NCBI GenBank assembly: GCA_032433765.1
Contig: JAVIAB010000159.1
Coordinates: 57,233,542 to 57,297,541 of the forward strand
Direction: 5' to 3'
DNA from: Megaustenia siamemsis
Lineage: Eukaryota > Mollusca > Gastropoda > Stylommatophora > Ariophantidae
DNA length: 64,000 bases
The first letter of the stretch is position 1. Every line of letters begins with the position of its first letter. The notes below the pieces were generated by a model, which saw only the letters and a program-made list of their open reading frames with translations, did no database searches and was not told the DNA's origin. Made by a program: the position numbers and the translations under genes. This document shows, piece after piece, positions 1-13,300 of the stretch.

Positions 1-620
1 ATCGATTGAAGGAATAGACCTGGAGACAGTTCAGACCTACAGCTACATTGGACATACTATAACCAGGTATGGAAAATGTACAACTGAAATAAACAAAAGA
101 ACATGAATGAATAAAAGTAATTTTAATGTCATGAAGAACATACTAACATCAAAATAAATAACACCAGGGCTAAAACTAAGAATAGCAAAATGTTATGACT
201 TCTTAACATTCCTATATAGCGCAGAAACATGGACATTAGACATAAAACAGAACAGAGAATTGAAGCCTTTGAAATGTGGATACATAGAAGAATATGTAGA
301 ATTGGATGGAAAGAAAAGAAAACAAACGATGGAATCTTAAAACAACTAAAAATGAAAAGAGAACTACTAAACACAATTCAAACAAGACACATGCGATTTT
401 TGAGCCATAAAAGACACAACAACCTATTGAAAGTATTCCTGGAGGAGAAAATACAAGGTAAAAGAGGCAGAGGCAGACCAAGACTAATATGGACGAGTAA
501 CATAAAAAAGATGGACAAACCAGCCTATGACAACTTGCACCATCAAAGCAAGAGACAGAGGAGAATTGCGCTGTAACCATCCTTCGTTGCGGAGATGCCA
601 CTCTATGAAGATGAAGATAA
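1..620 (+). pseudogene. LINE reverse transcriptase C-terminus, (GAT)-tail subfamily A, decayed
   Basis: This is the C-terminal third of a non-LTR retrotransposon ORF2 entering from the left edge. Readable landmarks are the post-catalytic YIGHTIT motif near 48, the thumb region ([10 protein letters not shown] near 125), a damaged 'lyGAETWTL' motif near 220, and the basic C-terminus (GKRGRGRPRLIWTS near 450-500). Stops and at least one frame change break it. The same protein tail recurs at 17.5-18.0 kb (+), 16.85-17.35 kb (-), 29.3-29.5 kb (+) and 30.0-30.3 kb (-), so this is a repeat family in the window. The clade is uncertain: RTE-like is my inference from the simple-repeat 3' tails of better copies. 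Confidence 0.8.
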
Positions 621-1320
621 CTTTCAGCAATATATATTTTACATGGCTCATTAGGCTTATTGTTCTCAAATCACTGCATTCAATCGAAACATTCTTTTTA
701 GGCAATGAAAGTTGGAGTTTTTTTCCACCAATCAAATGTACATTTTCTGATCTATGAATAGATGCCTATTACACAGTCCCCAGTCACACGGTTTGATCAC
801 CTGCCATTAACTATAATAAATTAATTAACTATAATATATGCTATCACAAATGATTAATAAGAGCTGGCTAGGAACTCAGCTTACATTATTCATGACGCAC
901 ATTTATCTTCGTAATGAAAGCTTTATCGATCTTAAATCTTCCACCATCGTTCGACCAGCAAAAAATCAATTTCCAAACACTCAGGTTGCAATGTTTAGAG
1001 ACAGATGAGAGTTCAACCTTGTTTCTTCCATCAATTGTAACTATTTTAAAAAATATAAATACGTGAATGGTAAACATTTTATTCACAAACACAATTTAAT
1101 GTAAATGTATTTAATGTCATATGTTTAATGTAATATGAATATTAATGAGAGTGAGGATATAATTTCAAATGCCGGGACGACACAAGATATGTTTGTAAAT
1201 TTGACTGTCAAATATCAACTAACATTCTATAAGTGATGAAATGTTTTCAGCTGTCACACAACTCGATCTGGTTAACAGGAATTCAGTGAAAGCAAATTTG
1301 GATAAGACAGACTAAAAGAT
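621..1320. other. AT-rich flank upstream of the three-exon gene
   Basis: I see no coding frame or recognisable repeat. The segment precedes the first coding exon at 1321 and should hold the promoter and 5' untranslated region of that gene, but no core promoter element can be assigned with confidence. Confidence 0.4.
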
Positions 1321-1375
1321 ATGGGTTTGATGCGAAACATTTGCTCAGTGATGATAAGTCTTGTGGTACTCGTTG
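1321..1375 (+). CDS. exon 1: signal peptide exon
   Basis: It encodes a Met start, a short basic and hydrophobic run ([12 protein letters not shown]) and the first base of a glycine codon, followed by a consensus GTAAGT donor. An intron that splits the signal peptide from the mature domain is common in secreted animal proteins. The first ATG was taken as the start; a second ATG three codons later would also work. Confidence 0.65.
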
Positions 1376-4300
1376 GTAAGTTTATTTTGTTTCCCTCTGA
1401 GTTTCTTTATTTTTAACTTGTTGCATGACGTAATATTTTTATTTGTTTCCAACTAATAGCACACTCTTTCCCTTTCTTAACTTGGGCATTATTATTTAGA
1501 TCATCTCTCCAAAAGACGATGGCCTGTCACCACATGTTTCTTTTCTATCACTGAAAAAGATACCGACATTTCAAAAACATCTTCTTAATTGTCTACAGCT
1601 TTCCTGAAAGTAAAGATATTTTATAAATGGTGTATTAGTGTCCATAATTGTCAATGTCAACAGCAAATTGTATGAGTGATGTTTTCTATATCGAATTCCA
1701 AACCTTTTTGCGCTTAGGTGAACTTAGGACGTTGTTAGTCTTTATTAGTTAATAAACTAAACTTTATTAGTTAATAAACTAAACTTTATTAGTTAATAAA
1801 CTAAACTTTATTAGTTAATAAACTAAACTTTATTAGTTAATAAACTAAACTTTATTAGTTAATAAACTAAGATAATACTGCTGCAGTGTAGGTTCATATA
1901 CAAAAAAATCTACCTGCATTAACAGTTTGTGATGCAAAAAGTCACGACAACAACAAAAATAACACTATGTTTAATTATCACTCAGAATATACATCAAAAC
2001 ATAGGAAACCACAATATATAAAGTCAACTAAGAGACAATGCATGGTAAGTATGATGTTAAATCTGATAAACTCACAGCTATCTGGTTATATACCCACACG
2101 CAAACAATATCTAACAAAACAAGCAATTAAATACATGTCATGCTGATGCATGATTATAAATACAAACAAAAGATCAGACAATGAAAGGACGAAACAAACG
2201 TAGCGCACATGTACGCATCGATGGATGAGTATTTAGCGCACTCGCTTTCAATGTAGAAGTCTCAAACTCAATTCCCAGAAATGGTGGACTTATCGTTTTC
2301 TTCTTCTGGCAAGTTTCTAGGCTTCATTCATTTTACAATTTCTAAAAATGGAGACCAAGGATTGTTTGATAGAATTTCTTTATTTTAGTTTGCGGAGACA
2401 GGTCTGACCGGTCGCATTCTCCGAACCACAAAAGTGGACATGGTTGTTCTGCCGGAGCGTGGAGATACGTGCTTTAGGCGACTGACCTGTCGCATTCTCC
2501 CAACCACAAAAGTCAACATGGTTGTTGTGCCGGAGCGTGGAGATACGTGCTTTAGGCGACTGACCTGTCGCATTCTCCCAACCACAAAAGTCAACATGGT
2601 TGTTGTGCCGGAGCGTGGAGATACGTGTTTTAGGCGACTGGCCTGTCGCATTCTCCCAACCACAAAAGTCAACATGGTTGTTGTGCCGGAGCGTGGAGAT
2701 ACGTGCTTCAGGAGACTGACCTGTGATAGAAGCGGGGCTTTGCTATGGGACGGGATATATAATATATTTACGACTACAAATTAAATATCAGCTGAGCTGC
2801 GGTCAGATCAAGTGCTGCATCGAAGTGGAGACCTGGTGACCTTTGTTGGGACAGTGATTCTTGGGGCACGCTCACTGATCATGACGTCACCTCGGATTAG
2901 TCGTGGTGCATGAAGATAGTGCTGTCGGCGCCAACTGTTACACCGATCCGGAAATATGCATCATAAGCTGCACACCTTTTTTCTAACCGCAACACGTTCA
3001 ATAGAACAATGTGAACAATCATGATGACCATTTTGTTTAATGCTGAATGGTTGCTTGGTAGATTTGGGAATGTCCTGACTGCATCGATGACATTCGGTTT
3101 TGAAGTCTAAAGACTTTGGGGAGGTAAATGAGGCTTTGACATCGTCACATGACCACGAATTAAATCAGTTATTAGTTTACATTTTTGTATAAAATCATTT
3201 GACATGTTCTTTTGAAACAGGTAATGCTATCAAGTTCTCAGTTAGGTATTTATTTTTTAACTAAAACCTGACCAAATGTAAACACATTAAACAAAAACAC
3301 TTCACTTCTATCAACACCCACGAAAAGAATGTCAATAATATGATTGAGCGGTTAACAAATGGAATCCTTCGAGCTGCTAAAGAATCCATTCCTAGAGGAG
3401 CAAGAAGAAACTACAAGCCATATTGGAGCAAGGAAATATAAAGACTAGAAGAGAAACGGGACTCTGCCAGAGAACTAGCTGAAATATCACAAAGCACAGA
3501 GAGCAATATTGCCTACAAAGTAGCCTCTGCCAAATACATACGTGAGGTCATGATATCAGCAAGACAGAGCTGGATAGACAAAACAGAGAGCCTTAATCTA
3601 GACAAAAATGGTCATAAACTATGGAAACTTGCGAAAGCGAGCGACGAAAACAACTGCCGACCTTCAATATCATTAGCACACAATCAGAACATCCTCACAG
3701 GCAAAAGGGCAGCAAATCTACTGATAGAGACTTACAAAAACATTAGTAGAATAAACATCCCAATAGACAAACAGAAAGCTGAAAGACGAGAAAACCAAGA
3801 TGCAAAACACATGCCTTCAGCACCAGAAGAACACCAGAAGACCATCTTTACCACAACTGAATTAGTTGTTGCCCTCAAAGGATTGAAGCTCAAAAGTTCA
3901 CCTGGTAAAGATTGAATCACCAACGAAATGATCATAAAACTGGGACAGAAAGCCAAGAGCCAGCTTCTAAGGATAATAAATGCTAGCTGGAAGAGAGGTC
4001 ATGTGTCGGCAATCTGAAAATAAGCTTTTATGGTGCCCATCCTTAAACGTGGAAAAGAACCACTAGACCCAAGTAGCTACAGACCAATTAGCTTACTGAG
4101 CTGCCTTAGTAAACTCATCGAAAGGCTGGTTAACAGAAGATTTGTGTGGCATTTGGAGACAAAACAACAAATCGTACCACAACAAAGTGGCTTCCCTTAG
4201 TACAGATCAACTGAAGGCCTGGTTACCTACATTGCACAAGAAATAGAGGATGCTCTACAAGAAAAGAAACACACGCTGGCAGTGTGGGTCGACACGGAGA

Positions 4301-7300
4301 AGGCTTTTGATAGGGTCTGTCGAGAGGGTTTAAAGAACAAGCCTTTTAGACTTGGCATTCAGGGTCGATTATTCAATTGGGTCTCTCAATACCTTCAGGA
4401 TAGAACGGCCAGAGTACAAGTTCAAGGCCAACTAAGTGAGGAGGTCACAATCGAACAAGGCGTCCTCCGAGGCGGAGTCGTGTCCCCAACATTCTTTTTA
4501 ATTTTCATAAATGACATTCCACCCAGAATACACTCAGCAATATACGCAGATGATCTGGCGTTATGGGCTCGCGAGGAAAGTATATCAGTAATCCAGGATG
4601 CAAGATGCCCTAGGAGAACTTGAAAAATGGACGAACACCTGGTTATTACCAATTAACGAAAAGAAACAAAAACTACATGTACAATGTTGAGCCTATCAAG
4701 AAAAACACTCTCTGCAAACTTGAAGATAAAAGACCATACACTTCCTATTGACCAAAACCCAACATATCTTGGCGTCACCATGAATTGTAGAATGACTTGG
4801 AAAAATCAGATAAACAGAACATGCGAAAAAGCACGAAAACAAACACATATTATGAAGAAATTGGCAGGAACGGACTGGGGAGCAGACAGCAATATCTTGA
4901 AACGACTATACGTAGGAAAAGTCAGACCAGTTCTAGAGTATGGAGTCTCAGCCTGGGCTATGGCTTCCAAATCACACCTTAGTAAAATTAACAGAACACA
5001 AAACCAAGCTGCCTGTATCATCACTGGTTCAATGAAATCTACACCTGTCATGATTCTAGAAATAGTAACATGTTTACAACCCTTAGATGACAGAAGAGTC
5101 ACTAAAGTATTGCAACAAGCGGAGAAATATAGAAGGCTCCTTAGCCACCCCATGCACCAAAGAATAACTGGTTTCGGAATAGTACGACTAAAGAGGAGCA
5201 ACTTCGCTGCAATCTCCAATGAACTAAATACTGGAGACCCAGCACTTTCCCAAACAATATCGAAACCCTTGGGCCCATCTGATATGTCTCCTCATGGGAA
5301 ACACAAAATACCAGAACTTAAGGAAGATATAACAGGAATCATGAAAAAAGGCACCCAATCAGACACAGAAAGAAAACACGTAGCAGAAAAACACATAAAC
5401 GATACCTATCCACAGGACACTTGGACCCACATATATACAGATGGCTCTGCTACAAATGCCACCAGAAATGGAGGGGGAGGTGTGTTCTTGACGCTGATTA
5501 ACCAGGACGAGATCACCAAGTTAATAGCTACTGGGAAATACTCAAAAATCTGTAAAGCAGAAAATGAGGCCATCAGATATGCTGCAACACTGGCTACTCA
5601 ACACAAAACTAACTTGCACAATAAATTCGTGATTCTGACTGATGCACTGTCAGTGCTAACAGCTCTAAAAAGGCACAGGAACAATGAACTAGTTGACTTG
5701 AGAACACTCCTAGACCTACTGTGCAATAACATTCAGCAGAGAGTAGTCATTCAGTGGATACCATCACACTGCAATATACACGGGAACGAACGCGCAGACA
5801 AATTAGCTAACTAGGTAGGGAGATTACCACAAAAGAACCATCCGCTCAGTTATGATGAAGCCAAATCCATCCTTAAAGGTCAGTACCATGAAAAATGGAA
5901 ACGAGAACACCCAAAGTATAACGAGAGGGACGGTTACCACCAACTATCAAGGAGGGATCAAGTCATCATATTTCGTCTACGCACTGGCCACAATAGAATA
6001 AGAAATCACATATTCACCAAATTCAAATTAGGTACAACCAGCCTATGCCATTGCACACTGGACAATTTGACTACAAAACATGTTCTACAGGATTGCCCCC
6101 AGTACACAGACCTGAGAAGAGCAATGTGGTCCACACCCACCTCCCCGGAAGAGAAACTATATGGGACAATCGAATCACTTAAACAGACAGCTGACTTCAT
6201 GAGAGATTCTAGAATCCTACTCTGAATGAGTCTTGAAATCAGAGAGAGAGAGAAAGAGAGAGCGAGAGAGAGAGAAACACACTTCACAACGAGAACATTT
6301 ATTTCACGTGTTATAATTTTATTAATTAAAGAGACATAGCTATATTTAAATACAATAATTTCGAATCGTCAGGAGAGTGGAACCAAAGTTAAGTAATTAA
6401 GAAACACTTATTCATATGACATGTCGGTAATATATGTATGTATATAGAATGTTGAATGCAAAACTACTCAAAATGTGTTTGATGCAGTTCTACAAGTTGG
6501 AAGTATCATTGCAATAGTATCCTAAAAAACGTGCATCGACGTTTTGTGAGAGTTGTGTTTAGTAAGCAAGAGAAACTTATAGAAATTGATCATGGAACGA
6601 GTATTTAGTTCAGTGAAATGATATGATATGATATGAGTATATGAATATGAGTATTTAGTACAGTGATATGAGTCGTACACATATGTTTGACTGATGTGAT
6701 ACTTTAGTACAGTGATATGAGTTTGATTCCCAAACAGAAGTATCGGTGATGTGAGAAGTTCAAGAACGGTGCCACAAGAGTCGATGATTGTCCTCAAACA
6801 GAAAAGGAGGATGAGGTGGGGCAGCCATGAAAGACAACACTACAGTCGTGGACAATCGCGATGATGAAAAACTATTTGTCGTTAGTTTTGGATCAATCCA
6901 TGGCATCATTCATGATGAGTTGAAGTTCCGAAACGTGTGTAAGAGATGTAGCCAAGGGACGAAGCATGAAGTTATGCGCACCCGTCTGTAAAGATTCTTT
7001 TGGAGCGGTACTGAACTAGACGGGACGAGGACTATGTTGAACAGTGGTCATGTCATAAAGAAGTGCCTTGTAAACAAATCAAAAAGTGTAATCACTGAAT
7101 GTACCCCATGTCAACTGTATATATAAATATGCGTGTGTGTAGTTAATTATTGATATACTTCCCCCAGGGTCTCTGGCTCAGGCTGATGATGGATGTGAAG
7201 CCTTTCTTCAATGCGTTCATCCCTTCGCTACATTTATTCAAGAACGTTTGAAAATGAACAAAACTATTAACCTCGATGATCAAGAGAGTACGGACAAGTT

Positions 7301-10300
7301 TTGCCAGTGAGTAGATATGACCGGTCACGTGTCAGATTTCAGTTATCGTGAAATATTCTAATTTAGACATTCAATTCTTGATAGGGCAAAGTGCAATGAA
7401 TTCACTTGTTGATTGATACATGTAAATTGCACAGAAAGGAAAGACGATATTTATTTAAATTTGCTCGCAGCTGTCCGATCATATTTCGCTACACTAATTT
7501 GTGATGACTTTGATCATATGATGCTATGTCTACGCATGGAATATATGATCATCAAACGACTAATATCATTCTCTTATCTATTGCAGAGTTGATTAGTGCA
7601 CAACCCCGCTCAATAAAACATTCGTGGGCCTAGTAATTTAGAAATATCTTATCAGGAAATATTACAATCATAAATGTTGCAGTAGAGACAGAAGGACAGA
7701 ACAGCAATAATGCCAACAATTCAGAAGACTAACTAATCACCTTGCACAAGAAAATACATATTTCTAGAAATGTAGACTGAATTGGAACTTTGTGTGGAAT
7801 CAACAAAAGCGATGCAGAAAGCAGACCCAATAAACTCTATGAGGACAGCTAAAACAGTTAGTAAAGCATACAAACGATCACTTAGGAGAAATCGACTTTC
7901 TGAACTAATATAAAGCATCCGATATATTTGCATTAAAACAACGAGAACGGGAAACAGAGAAGAAGAATACAATTAAGACACAGAGAACAATCTGCTGCAA
8001 CATGAACGTACCTAGATAACTTTAAGACAGAAACATATGATCTGAACACTGTGGCTGAAACTCTCTTGAAGGAGAAGATTAAAGAAGAAAACCTGCTAGT
8101 CCTCACAGACGATCTGTCAGTACTTACATCCCTGGGAAGCCTTGGACGACCGGGATGATCTCAGATGAATACTCTACAAGCTCTACCAGAGATGTAGAAC
8201 TGTGATTGAAGGGATTTCATCTCACTACAATATTCCTGGAGACGATGAAGCAGGCTGGGTGGCTAAGGAAGGTGGCCAATCATACCAGCCAGATGCAAGT
8301 ACAACTTATGAGGAATTAGAGAATTGTGTCAGGAACAAGTACATGAACAAATAGGAACACCAAGGCTACCAGAAACATTATGCATGCTAGAAGCTTAACA
8401 GAAAAGAACAAATAATTTGTAGACTCCGAAAAGGCGACAACAGATTGTAGTACCAAGTTTTTAACACCTTAAGGATGCGAACCTTTTGATTAAACCCACT
8501 GTAGCACAGGCATAATGACTGCTAACCATCTGCTACAATCATGCCCAACATACGATACACAGTGGCGGCTTTTGAGGCCTTCACTGGTACCATACCGGAA
8601 GATGTTGTGTGGAGATGTCACGAGCCTTGAGCTGACTAATGGTTTCCTCAACATTTATAATATTGACGTCTAGAGGTGCGGCCATAATCGGTACCATACC
8701 GTGAGATGTTGTGTGGAGATGTCAAGAGCCTTGAGCTGACTAATGGTTTATATAAAATTTATAATATTGACGTATAGAGGTGTGGCCATAATCGGTACCA
8801 TACCGGGACAAGCTCTACGGAAATGTCACCAGCCTTGAGCTGACGATTGATGTCTTCGAACGTATTTATATTGACGTCTAGATGTGAACGCAGAAGCATC
8901 AAGAAATCATTTAGAGTGTCAGTAACTAAAAAGCAGACATAAATAAAAGCAAAACAAAAAGTAATAAAGCCAAGACACAGGAAGCTTACACAGAGGTGAA
9001 CAAAGAAGTGAGAAGATGCATTAAAAGGGATAAGAGTAAATATATAGATGAACTAGCTAAAGAGGCAGAAGAAGCAGCAAATAAAGGGAATATGAAAGAA
9101 CTGTACAACAGCACAAAGAAATTAGGTGGAAAATACAAACAGATCAACACCTTTATCAAAGATAAGAAAGGAAATCTGCTTAGTAATAAAAGGGAACAAA
9201 TGGAGAGATGGAAAGAACACTTTGAAGAACTTTTGAACAGACCCGGCTCAAATAATCCTCCAGATATACTACCAGCAGTAGAAGAGTTACACGTTAACTG
9301 CGGAAAACCAAGCAAAGAAGAAATAATGAAAGCCATCAAACTATTAAAAATGGTAAAGCCACAGGACCAGATGAAATTCCTTCAGAAGCCATCAAAGCAG
9401 ATATTAACACCTCTACCAAGATGTTACATGATCTATTGAATAAAATTTGGGAGAGGGAAGAAATACCTAAAGACTGGAGAGAAGGTTATATGATCAAACT
9501 ACAAAGAAAGGAAGTCTACAGGAATGCACAAATTATAGGGGAATTATGCTACTATCAGTGCCAGGAAAAATATTTGGCAGAATCATTCTGGAGAGACTAT
9601 AGGAGGCTATACAGAAACACTTGAGAGATGAACAAGCAGGTTTTAGGAAGAACAGATCATGTGCTGATCAAATAACTACTCTACGTATAATAGTTGAACA
9701 AAGTTTAGAACTAAAATCCCCACTTTATATTGGATTCATAGATTACGAAAAGGCATTTGATAGTTTAGACAGAAGAATGCTTTGGAAGCTGCTGAGTCAG
9801 TACAGAATCCCCATAAAGTTTATTAACCTGATAAAAACCATGTATGAAGGAACAAAATGTAGTGTGGTGCATGAAGGACAGATTACAGAAGCATTTGAAA
9901 TAAGAACAGGAGTAAGGCAAGGATGCCTTCTGTCCCCATTTCTCTTTCTACTGACCATAGATTGGATTATGAAAATAACTCAAAACAACAGAAATGGGAA
10001 CCAGTGGTCACTGACAAAACAACTTGATGATTTAGTCTTTGCTGACGACATAGCTCTCCTATCACACAGCCATCAACAGATGCAGGATAAAAGGAGTATA
10101 TTAGATGAGAGATCACAACAGCTAGGACTAAAGATTAATAGAGATAAGACCAACATTATGAGAATTAATGCAGTCGGCAATAACCAAAAAAAAACTAGGA
10201 GAAATACCTCTACTAGACGTACAATCTTACATATATCTGGGCAGTAATATAGATAACGAGGGAGGGACAGAAAATTATACCAAAATAAAGATATCAAAAG

Positions 10301-13300
10301 CAAGAGGAGCTTTCATTGCACTGGGAAACATATGGAAATCCAAAGAAATTAGGTTAAATACAAAAATAAAAATTTTCAACTCAAATGTTAAGTCGGTCCT
10401 ATTATATGGCTATGAAACATGGAGAATAACAAAATTGACAATCACGAAGGTACAGACTTTCATTAATGGATGCTTACGCAGAATAAAGGGATGGAAATGG
10501 CAGGACAAAGTCACTAACGTGGAATTATGGAAATGTACCAGTCAAATACCAGTGGATAAAGAGATACAGCGAAGACGATGGCGATGGATAGGACACAAAC
10601 TACGGAAGCCAACTGAGAGTATTACACAACAGGCCCCTTTTTTGGAATCCCAAGGGGAAAAGACAAAGAGGAAGACCAAGGAATTCTTGGAGAAGACAGA
10701 TCGAAGCAGAGATGAAGATGATGGGGAAGACATGGAATTATCTTAAAAGAATTGCAAAAAACAGAACGACTTGGAAAGTGTTTGTTGAAGACCTATTCTC
10801 CACTGGGAGCTAAAAGGAAGAGGAAGAAGAACTAAATTAGAAAATGTTTAATAAAAAAATTAATTTAAGTTAAATTAGAGAATTACAATAAAAAGTTAAT
10901 TCAAGATGGCGTCCGTATGTGGACAGTGTTTTCCGTTACATCGTGTGTTGTTTCGACATACGCTGGTTACACGCCTTGTGCTTCCTGGATGTATTGTTCT
11001 GTTCATGCCTGTTGTGGTTGTTTAACTTCTGACAGGCTGTTGGACGGTGGAAATTCTCGTTGTTAAGTCGTATTTATCCTCTCTTCATTCGAGATAGACC
11101 TATCGGTGATAGGTAATTGTTTTTCAGTGTCGCGCCAGTCGGACGGAAACTATGAGGTAGGCTGGATGGCAAATGAGCTGATTAATGTCCATTCCGAATT
11201 GTACAAAGTCTGTGACGGTGGATGGGGCGGAAGAGTCAGCAATGACCAACGGCACATACAGCGAAAACATCAACGTGTGTGGTACACAAGAGGCATGTTC
11301 AGGGCACAAAAGACGAATATGGCTGACCACCGAGAAAGAGATTGGAGCCTCATAACATACTAGTCCAGAGAAAGCCATGGGGAGGAATTCGAACTTATGT
11401 CAGAGGAGAAATCTTAAAATAAGTACTTGGAATGTTAGGACTCTATATCAAGAAGGATAGTTTAGGCATATCAGAGACAAGATGGAAATAATGTGGGTAT
11501 ATATAGGACGAAAATATACATTTATATGCTCAGGAAGTTTATGCACCAACAGCTGACAGTCTAGAGGAAACAATTGATACATTTTACGAGTTAAATGAGG
11601 AACAGCATAAATGCAAAACACATGAAAACACATAAAACACCATAGTTCTAGGGGATTTTAACGCAAAAGTAGGAAAGGAAAGAGTTGAGGAAGTAATTGG
11701 TCATTATGGCTTAGGCAAGAGCAATGAAAGAGGTGAGAAACTTATTGACGGGGCAAGAACACACAACATGATGATAGGAAACACCTGGTTTAAGCAACAT
11801 CCAAGACGTCTGTGGACATGGAATAGCCCAGGGGACAACGCACGGAATCAAATTGATTATATAATGATAAGCAATAGATTTAGAAACAGTCTGGTGTGTG
11901 TGAAAACTAGACCAGGGGCAGATTGCAATACTGATCATGTACCAGTTGTGGCAAAATTTAGAGTAAAATTAAAAACAACAAAACAAGCCTCAGTTAACAT
12001 CACTTTAAATTTAGATTTACTAAAATCAGACATGAAGCTGCAAGACAAATATAAAATCACAATCCAGAACCGGTACAATGCAATAGAGAAGATACAAAGC
12101 ACTGATGAACAGTGAGAAATGCTAAAAGAGTCAATGCAACAAACACCGAAAGAGTTCATACCACCAGTGAGGACATATTCAGAAAAGAAATGATTGGCAG
12201 ATGATATTTCGCAGCTAATGGATACAAGAAGCAGAAAAAAAGAAAATAAAGATGAGTATAAGAGATTAAATAAAGATATTGTTGTAAAATGCAATGAAGC
12301 AAAAGAAGCATGGCTAAAGGAGAGATGCAATGAGATCAAATTGCAACTAAAAGGAGATGCTAAAGCTATATACAAACAAATTGAGGAATTCACAGGAAGA
12401 AAAACACAATCAAAAACTTTATGTTTAAGATCAAACGGAGAAGAACTGTTGATTGATCAAGAAAACATAAGGGAACGATGGGCAGAATACATTAAAGATC
12501 TTTATAATGATGAACGAACAGAAGTAAATATAAAAGATAATGGAGAAGGACCAGAAATACTAAGAGAAGAAGTGGAAGACGCCTTGCGCAATATGAAAGC
12601 AGGCAAAGCTCCTGGACCAGATAATATAACTAAAGAAGAGATTGAAGCCATGGGTGATTTTGGAATAGAACTAATAACAAAAATATTGAATGATATCTAC
12701 AACAGCGGATATATACCAGACGACCTGCTCAAATCAATATTCATAGGCCTACCAAAGAAATCGGGTGCGATTGAATGCGATGATCATCGCACAATAAGCC
12801 TTATGAGTCATATAACTAAGATATTACTAAGAATCATCATGCGAAGAGTGCGAAACAAAATCAATACAGAAATGAGTGATGAACAGTGTGGTTTTGTTGG
12901 AGATAAAGGAACAAGCAATGCCATTTATATCATCAGATCTTTAGTAGAAAGAACCATAGAGGTGAAAACAGATCTATACCTATGTTTCATAGATTACACT
13001 AAGTCATTTGACAAAGTAAAGCACCAAGAAATAATCAACATTTTAGAAAGCATAAACATTGACAGCAAAGATCTAAGAATAATAAAGAACATGTACTGGC
13101 AACAAACAGCGGCCATAAGAACTGGAAACCAACTGGGAATGTTTCAACAAATAAAACAGGGTGTTAGACAAGGTTGTGTGCTGTCACCAGATTTGTTTAA
13201 TATTTAGAGTGAGATTATTTTAAGATCCATAAGGAGCATGCCTGGAATAACAATTGGAGGTCATAATATAAATAATCCAAGGTATGCTGATCTATCTATC

